NCBI GenBank assembly: GCA_026134085.1
Contig: JAOQIN010000017.1
Location: 1 to 34,546 of the forward strand
Direction of reading: 5' to 3'
From: Candidatus Methanoxibalbensis ujae
GTDB lineage: Archaea > Halobacteriota > Syntropharchaeia > Alkanophagales > Methanospirareceae
Length of the DNA: 34,546 bases
A program made the translations under genes and the position numbers. Every line of letters starts with the position of its first letter. The stretch's first letter is position 1. Shown piece by piece: positions 30,265-34,546 of this stretch. The notes beneath the pieces were generated by a model. That model ran no database searches. It saw nothing but the letters and a program-made list of their open reading frames with translations, and had not been told where the DNA came from.

Positions 30265-31590
30265 TCACAGAAGTTGCACACTGCATGTCCTGCGTGTTCC
30301 GAGCTCTCCGACCATGTTTTCTCTCATCATACGACGGATTTCATCATAGTCTGAGGTCTGAGCGAGCACCCACATCAGTTTCACGAGTGCGGTCTCGGGA
30401 GTCATATCTCCTCCCTCTATCACACCCGCATGAAGCAGGTCCCTGCCCGTGTCATATACACGAAGGCAAACACTGCCGAATATGCACTGCGATGTCATCA
30501 CAACCGGGATTCCGTCCTTTGTCGCACGGCGTATATGAGGTATCCAGTCCGCGGAAACATGACCGAGTCCTGTGCCCTCAATGACTATGCCCCTGTAGCC
30601 CCGCTCAACAAAAAAGTCAAATACTGCGGGATCCTCTCCCGGATAGAACTTTATGAGGGCACAGCGTTCCTCAATATTTTCGTCAAGCGTGAGCGAATCC
30701 TCTTCACGCCTCCTGGCATCCTCCGCGAGCATCACACGCACATCTCGCACATTTTGTGAGTATAACACCTTTCCTATGGGCATTGCGTTCACAGACACGA
30801 ACGCATATCTCGCTGAAGTATGCATTTTTCGCACTTTCGTGCCACGATGAATATAGCAGAAATCATCTGAAGTGCTGCCATGCATCACCACCGCAACTTC
30901 TCCGAGGTCGCTTGTTGCCGCTTTTGTCGCGCAAATCGCGTTCATTGCAGCGTCACTTGACGGTCTGTCAGCGCTTCTTTGAGAGCCCACAAACACAACA
31001 GGAACAGGTGTGCGCAGCATGAAAGACAGTGCTGCTGCTGAATAGCTCATTGTGTCAGTTCCATGCGTGATCACAATTCCATCAGCGCCTCTTCTTATCT
31101 CATCAAACACCTCACAGGCGAGTTTCCGCCAGAGAGCAGGCTTCATGTTCTCGCTCAGAATGCTGAATACGACCCTTCCACGAATCTCCGCAATCTCAGC
31201 AAGCTCTGGAATGGCATCAAGTATATCTGCTGTGGAGAACTGCGGTGAAACTGCACCGGTTCTGTAGTCAACCTTTGACGCGATCGTGCCCCCTGTCGAC
31301 AGGATTGACACAACCGCTTTTCCCTCTTTTATAACCTCACCCGGTTCGCTCTTCTTATAGGATGTCTCCTTTTCCCCTGTTCTCTCATCTCCAGTCTCCG
31401 AAGCCCGCTGCCTGACATCAATATGCACAGTTTCATCAACGCGTATGCCTATGTTGTATCCGCTGTCGAGCTTGAGAACGAGACTGTCAGTTGAGGAAGG
31501 CATCACGATGCCCTCATATGTCACCTCCCCGAGAGGCGTCCTCTTGCGAACTTTCACACGATCTCCTTCCAGCACCTCCATTTCCGACAT
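30265..31590 (-). CDS. gatD: Glutamyl-tRNA(Gln) amidotransferase subunit D
   Basis: GatD is the archaeal asparaginase-like subunit that releases ammonia for GatE to convert Glu-tRNA(Gln) to Gln-tRNA(Gln). The 441-residue protein has the GatD N-terminal beta domain ([20 protein letters not shown]). The L-asparaginase core follows with [60 protein letters not shown] and [20 protein letters not shown]. The C-terminal region has [19 protein letters not shown] and [20 protein letters not shown]. The catalytic Thr-Thr-Asp-Lys set appears intact. gatE is not adjacent. It lies 32 bp downstream of ahcY on the same strand. ATG 31590 or 31581 may be used. Confidence 0.95.
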   Translation of the reverse strand: MSEMEVLEGDRVKVRKRTPLGEVTYEGIVMPSSTDSLVLKLDSGYNIGIRVDETVHIDVRQRASETGDERTGEKETSYKKSEPGEVIKEGKAVVSILSTGGTIASKVDYRTGAVSPQFSTADILDAIPELAEIAEIRGRVVFSILSENMKPALWRKLACEVFDEIRRGADGIVITHGTDTMSYSAAALSFMLRTPVPVVFVGSQRSADRPSSDAAMNAICATKAATSDLGEVAVVMHGSTSDDFCYIHRGTKVRKMHTSARYAFVSVNAMPIGKVLYSQNVRDVRVMLAEDARRREEDSLTLDENIEERCALIKFYPGEDPAVFDFFVERGYRGIVIEGTGLGHVSADWIPHIRRATKDGIPVVMTSQCIFGSVCLRVYDTGRDLLHAGVIEGGDMTPETALVKLMWVLAQTSDYDEIRRMMRENMVGELGTRRTCSVQLL

Positions 31591-31622
31591 CCATCATGCC
31601 CTCCCACAATCACACTCAGGCA

Positions 31623-32894
31623 TCAGGAAGTTCCGAGTTCCCATGATGAGAGATATTTCTGCTGCTCTTCTGTAAGTGTTTCAATTTCAATGTTCATAGT
31701 GCGCAGTTTCAAAAGTGCGACCTCCTCATCTATCTCACGAGGCACGGGATAGACACGATTCTCAAGTTTATCGTGATTTTCAACGATATATTTCACGCAT
31801 AATGCCTGATTTGAGAAGCTCATATCCATCACCTCAGGCGGATGTCCGTATGCAGCTGCGAGATTTACAACACGACCTTCAGTCAGAAGATAAAGTTTGC
31901 GACCATTTTCAAGTGTGAAAGCCTCAACATATTCGCTTATCCTCTCACGATTTACAGAAATTTCCTCAAGACCTCTCACATCAATTTCAACATTGAAATG
32001 TCCTGCGTTTGCGAGTATGGCACCGTCTTTCATGCGGGTGAAGTGCTCCTTTCTGATCACTGAGATGTCGCCTGTTGCTGTGATGAATATGTCGCCTGTT
32101 TCAGCAGCATTTTCCATGGGCATGACACGATATCCGTCCATAACCGCCTCAAGCGCCTTCCTCGGATTCACCTCAACGACTGTCACATTTGCACCGAGTC
32201 CACGTGCTCGCATCGCAATTCCGCGACCGCACCAGCCGTATCCGGCAACCACGACATTTTTACCCGCGAAAAGGATGTTTGTTGCGTTCATGATGCCGTG
32301 TATTGTGGATTGACCTGTGCCGTAGCGATTATCAAACATCATTTTTGTGTCTGCATCGTTCACAGCTATCACAGGGAATCCAAGCGCATTCTCACGAGCA
32401 CGAGCATTGTGCCTTATCACACCTGTGGTTGTCTCCTCGCAGGCACCCTTGACATCCTCTATCATATCAGCGTACTTCGTGTGTATCCTCGTGATCGTGT
32501 CTCCGCCATCGTCAAGAATGATGTCGGGTGGCGAATGCACTTCTATCGCCATGTCAAGACACCTATAATATTCGTCTGTGGTCTCCCCTTTGAATGCGAA
32601 TGTGTGTATGCCACTGTCCGCGAGCGCAGCTGCCACATCATCCTGCGTTGAAAGCGGATTTGCAGCAGCCACTGAGACATCCGCACCACATTCAGAGAGC
32701 GTGAGAAGCAGGTTAGCGGTTTCCGTGGTCACATGAAGACATGCCGTTATCTTCACGCCGTCAAGAGGGGTCTCCCTGGCAAACTGCTCTCTTATCATGC
32801 CCAATACAGGCATTCTCCTACCAGCGAACTCAATCCTCCGCTTTCCAGCATGCGCAAGGCTCATGTCCCTGACGACATTTTCCATCTCAACCAT
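31623..32894 (-). CDS. ahcY: S-adenosylhomocysteine (or S-inosylhomocysteine) hydrolase
   Basis: This 423-residue NAD-dependent enzyme clears the product of SAM methyltransferases. Landmarks are DMSLAHAGKRRIEFAGRRMP, ITACLHVTTETANLLLTLSE, ILDDGGDTITRIHTKY, the KMMFDNRYGTGQSTIHGIM substrate/NAD lysine region, VVVAGYGWCGRGIAMRARGL for NAD, and ITATGDISVIRKEHF with ANAGHFNVEID. As in other archaea it is shorter than bacterial forms and lacks their C-terminal Lys-Tyr tail. In some methanogens the homologue prefers S-inosylhomocysteine, so the substrate base is open. GGGAGGAG lies directly before ATG 32894; ATG 32885 is better spaced. It diverges from rpoF with about 60 bp between. Confidence 0.95.
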   Translation of the reverse strand: MVEMENVVRDMSLAHAGKRRIEFAGRRMPVLGMIREQFARETPLDGVKITACLHVTTETANLLLTLSECGADVSVAAANPLSTQDDVAAALADSGIHTFAFKGETTDEYYRCLDMAIEVHSPPDIILDDGGDTITRIHTKYADMIEDVKGACEETTTGVIRHNARARENALGFPVIAVNDADTKMMFDNRYGTGQSTIHGIMNATNILFAGKNVVVAGYGWCGRGIAMRARGLGANVTVVEVNPRKALEAVMDGYRVMPMENAAETGDIFITATGDISVIRKEHFTRMKDGAILANAGHFNVEIDVRGLEEISVNRERISEYVEAFTLENGRKLYLLTEGRVVNLAAAYGHPPEVMDMSFSNQALCVKYIVENHDKLENRVYPVPREIDEEVALLKLRTMNIEIETLTEEQQKYLSSWELGTS

Positions 32895-32956
32895 CTCCTC
32901 CCTTCCTCAACTTTCCTTAACTTTTTATTTTGAAATCATCAAATGAAGGTTGTGGA

Positions 32957-33307
32957 ATGATAGTGAAAAAAATTTTGGAGGAGGAAATACTCACATTCGC
33001 AGAGGTGAAGGAGATTCTGGAGGAACTGAAGCAGAAAGCAATCGCCTCAGGAAAGGAGATGAGATATGAAAAGAGAAAGGTGCTGTCACATGTTTCAAAA
33101 TTTGCCAAGACAGATGCGGCTAAATCGAGGGAGCTTGTGAATGAGTTGATGAAATTGGGGAAAATGAACAGGGAGATAGCGGTGAGAATTGCTGATTTGA
33201 TGCCCAAAACTGAGGTTGAGGTTCGCGCAATATATGCAAAAGAGCGTTTCACACTCACAAAAGAGGATATTGAGCGCATATTGGACTGTGTTGCGAGATA
33301 TGGGTGA
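32957..33307 (+). CDS. rpoF: DNA-directed RNA polymerase subunit F (Rpb4-like)
   Basis: RpoF pairs with RpoE to form the polymerase stalk. The 116-residue protein begins MIVKKILEEEILTFAEVKEI, has the central helix TDAAKSRELVNELMKLGKMN and ends with the HRDC-like unit IADLMPKTEVEVRAIYAKER and LTKEDIERILDCVARYG, as in the family. ATG 32957 is preferred over the upstream 32930 codon; it follows AAGGTTGTGGA. As in many archaea it is followed by a DUF655 gene. The L21e gene usually found upstream is replaced by the divergent ahcY. Confidence 0.93.
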   Translation: MIVKKILEEEILTFAEVKEILEELKQKAIASGKEMRYEKRKVLSHVSKFAKTDAAKSRELVNELMKLGKMNREIAVRIADLMPKTEVEVRAIYAKERFTLTKEDIERILDCVARYG

Positions 33308-33342
33308 TTTGACGGGCTTCGGGCTGAGTGATTTGACGGGCT
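33304..33342. repeat. 15-bp direct repeat, 24-bp period
   Basis: GTGATTTGACGGGCT occurs at 33304-33318 and 33328-33342. The left copy begins within the last codons of rpoF. Confidence 0.85.
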
Positions 33343-33389
33343 GAGTTACTTAATGTCAGTGTTAGTGGAGAGGGGAGGGGTAAATTTAA

Positions 33390-34013
33390 ATGGAAATGAG
33401 GAGACACGAGCAGGAGAAGCTGGAGAGGCTTCTGAGGGTTGTTGAGCGGAAGAGTGCGGAGAGGAAGGAGAAATATGCGAGAGTCCTTGATATATTGCCG
33501 TATGGACATCCTGATGACCCAAGACCTGTTTTTCAGAGGAAACCCATCATTCAGGCTATCGGTGAGGAGAATTTCGTGCTCATGGAGCTCACACCGAAGA
33601 AGAACAAGATGCCGAGCGTGGGAGAGCGTGTTTACATAGGAGAGGGACGACGTGATGTCATAGATCATGTGAACAAGCGTCTGAAGTATGAGGAGCTCAC
33701 AGCTACTGCGAAGATATCGCTTCCTCAGGTGCTTGAGGAAATCGTGAGAGCTCGTGAAAAGGAGTTCATTCGCATATTCAACGAGGCAAAGCCCATAACT
33801 CCGAGACTGCACACGCTTGACCTGCTGCCGGGCATAGGCAAGAAACTTATGTGGGCCATCCTTGAGGAGCGGAAGAATGGGGAGTTCAAGAGCTTTGAAG
33901 ATCTCTCAAAACGCGTGAGAGGACTGCACCACCCTGAAAAAATAATAGCAAAGCGTATTGAGGAGGAAATAAAAGAGGAACATCCAAAATACAGACTTTT
34001 CCTTCGCCGTTAA
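33390..34013 (+). CDS. DUF655 family protein (predicted RNA-binding, OB-fold plus HhH)
   Basis: The protein has 207 residues. A charged N-terminal helix (MEMRRHEQEKLERLLRVVER) precedes the DUF655 core: YARVLDILPYGHPDDPRPVF, IQAIGEENFVLMELTPKKN, VGERVYIGEGRRDVIDHVN. It ends with a helix-hairpin-helix region LDLLPGIGKKLMWAILEERK. The family sits next to rpoF in many archaea and usually precedes rsmA. Its biochemical role is not established; a part in RNA/translation is inferred from the fold and neighbourhood. GGGGAGGGG lies 12 bases before ATG 33390; ATG 33396 is an alternative start. Confidence 0.9.
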   Translation: MEMRRHEQEKLERLLRVVERKSAERKEKYARVLDILPYGHPDDPRPVFQRKPIIQAIGEENFVLMELTPKKNKMPSVGERVYIGEGRRDVIDHVNKRLKYEELTATAKISLPQVLEEIVRAREKEFIRIFNEAKPITPRLHTLDLLPGIGKKLMWAILEERKNGEFKSFEDLSKRVRGLHHPEKIIAKRIEEEIKEEHPKYRLFLRR

Positions 34014-34059
34014 TTCGCATCTCCAGCTGTTTAGTCATTCTCATTGAATCCTGTCACGC

Positions 34060-34240
34060 AGAGAAAAAAGAGAGGAAAGGGCAACGCAGAGAAAAAAGGG
34101 AGGAAAATGGAAGAGAAGGAAAAAAAATGGAAGAAAAGGAAAAAAAATGAGAGAAATGGAAAAAAATGGGAGAAAAAGAGGGGAAAAAGGAAGTATGAAG
34201 GAGGTTAGAGGAATAAAAGGCGGGAAATGAAAGAGGGGAG
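34060..34240 (+). repeat. Long homopurine tract upstream of hdrA
   Basis: About 180 bp of the plus strand is almost wholly A/G, built from loose 20-25 bp units of the GGAAGAAAAGGAAAAAAAAT type. It fills the gap between the DUF655 gene and hdrA. GAGGGGAG at its right end serves as the hdrA ribosome site. The opposite-strand open frame across it is only polypyrimidine read-through. Confidence 0.85.
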
Positions 34241-34244
34241 ATAT

Positions 34245-34546
34245 ATGAAGAAGAGAAGAGCCATTCGTATAGGAGTATATGTGTGTCATTGTGGACTCAA
34301 TATAGCGGCAGTTGTTGATGTAGAGGAGGTTGTCAGATATGCATCTTCGCTTGAAAATGTAGTTGTTGCTCGTGAATACAGATACATGTGCTCGGATCCC
34401 GGTCAGGAGCTTATAATGAATGACATTCGTGAGTTTGATCTCAATGGTGTTGTCGTGGCTTCATGCTCACCGAGGATTCATGAGCAAACTTTCAGGGCGT
34501 GCTGCATGCGTGCAGGACTGAACCCTTTTCTGTTTGAGCATGCTAA
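34245..34546 (+). CDS. hdrA: CoB-CoM heterodisulfide reductase subunit A (HdrA), N-terminal part
   Basis: The first 100 codons are present; the gene runs off the window. The frame begins [20 protein letters not shown] and continues [55 protein letters not shown] and [11 protein letters not shown]. This is the conserved N-terminal [4Fe-4S]-containing region of HdrA, the FAD subunit that bifurcates electrons in methanogens and related archaea. GAGGGGAG lies five bases before ATG 34245. Whether this HdrA belongs to heterodisulfide reduction or to an Hdr-like complex depends on the genes beyond the window. Confidence 0.92.
   Translation, partial: MKKRRAIRIGVYVCHCGLNIAAVVDVEEVVRYASSLENVVVAREYRYMCSDPGQELIMNDIREFDLNGVVVASCSPRIHEQTFRACCMRAGLNPFLFEHA

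Noticed and set aside
34060-34200. Loose 20-25 bp periodicity considered as a CRISPR array
   Set aside because: The units are degenerate purine runs with no constant repeat or unique spacers.
34041-34289. Minus-strand 82-codon ORF with FPPF/LPFF runs, superficially a membrane protein
   Set aside because: It is read-through of the homopurine tract's complement and overlaps the hdrA start.

Overview
The window is chromosomal DNA of a euryarchaeon, most likely from a methane- or short-alkane-cycling lineage (a methanogen, ANME or Syntrophoarchaeum-like relative; this placement is inference from gene content). The support is an archaeal core set: archaeal threonyl-tRNA synthetase, GatD, RNA polymerase subunit F followed by a DUF655 protein, CDP-archaeol synthase, CofE of coenzyme F420 synthesis, the start of HdrA, and a PGF-CTERM surface protein. 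Promoters are archaeal: AT-rich TATA-like boxes, several genes that look leaderless, and others with GGAGG/GGTGA ribosome sites.

Layout. 1-587: a broken TnpB-like gene. 673-5261: a GlmU-like nucleotidyltransferase, a charged-linker protein, a small winged-helix protein and a GT39 protein mannosyltransferase. 5453-9941: CarS, a NosD-type beta-helix surface protein, glycerate 2-kinase and CofE. 9938-17604: an M20 hydrolase with a large low-complexity insert, a GNAT protein, a multidomain membrane protein (SbsA-like, PKD, TM, PEGA, Ig-like), a GT2 glycosyltransferase, a TctA-like permease, MoaC and a RelE-like protein with an antitoxin-like N terminus. 17605-21819: a gene-poor stretch with one small ORF, a PGF-CTERM beta-helix protein, a membrane-anchored DJ-1/PfpI protein and several gene remnants. 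21820-27431: ThrS, a small beta-grasp (SAMP/MoaD-like) protein and an enlarged MutS. 27696-32894 (minus strand): AhcY, GatD, HisF, two LeuD-family proteins and a NIL-domain ferredoxin. 32957-34546: RpoF, DUF655 and the start of hdrA.

Two themes recur. First, envelope biology: a protein O-mannosyltransferase, a dolichyl-phosphate-sugar-synthase-like GT2, CDP-archaeol synthase and three exported proteins with Pro/Thr/Ser linkers and many N-glycosylation sequons. Second, short tandem duplications (9-19 bp, mostly exact two-copy) occur in nearly every intergenic stretch, and low-complexity linkers lie inside otherwise conserved enzymes.

The strongest candidate for something undescribed is the MutS protein. 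It carries about 245 extra C-terminal residues whose motif (P-D, 12 residues, E-V-E) and predicted secondary structure resemble a PD-(D/E)XK nuclease, joined through a hexapeptide-repeat linker. This would be a mismatch sensor and a possible nicking domain in one chain. No tRNA, rRNA or CRISPR array was recognised.
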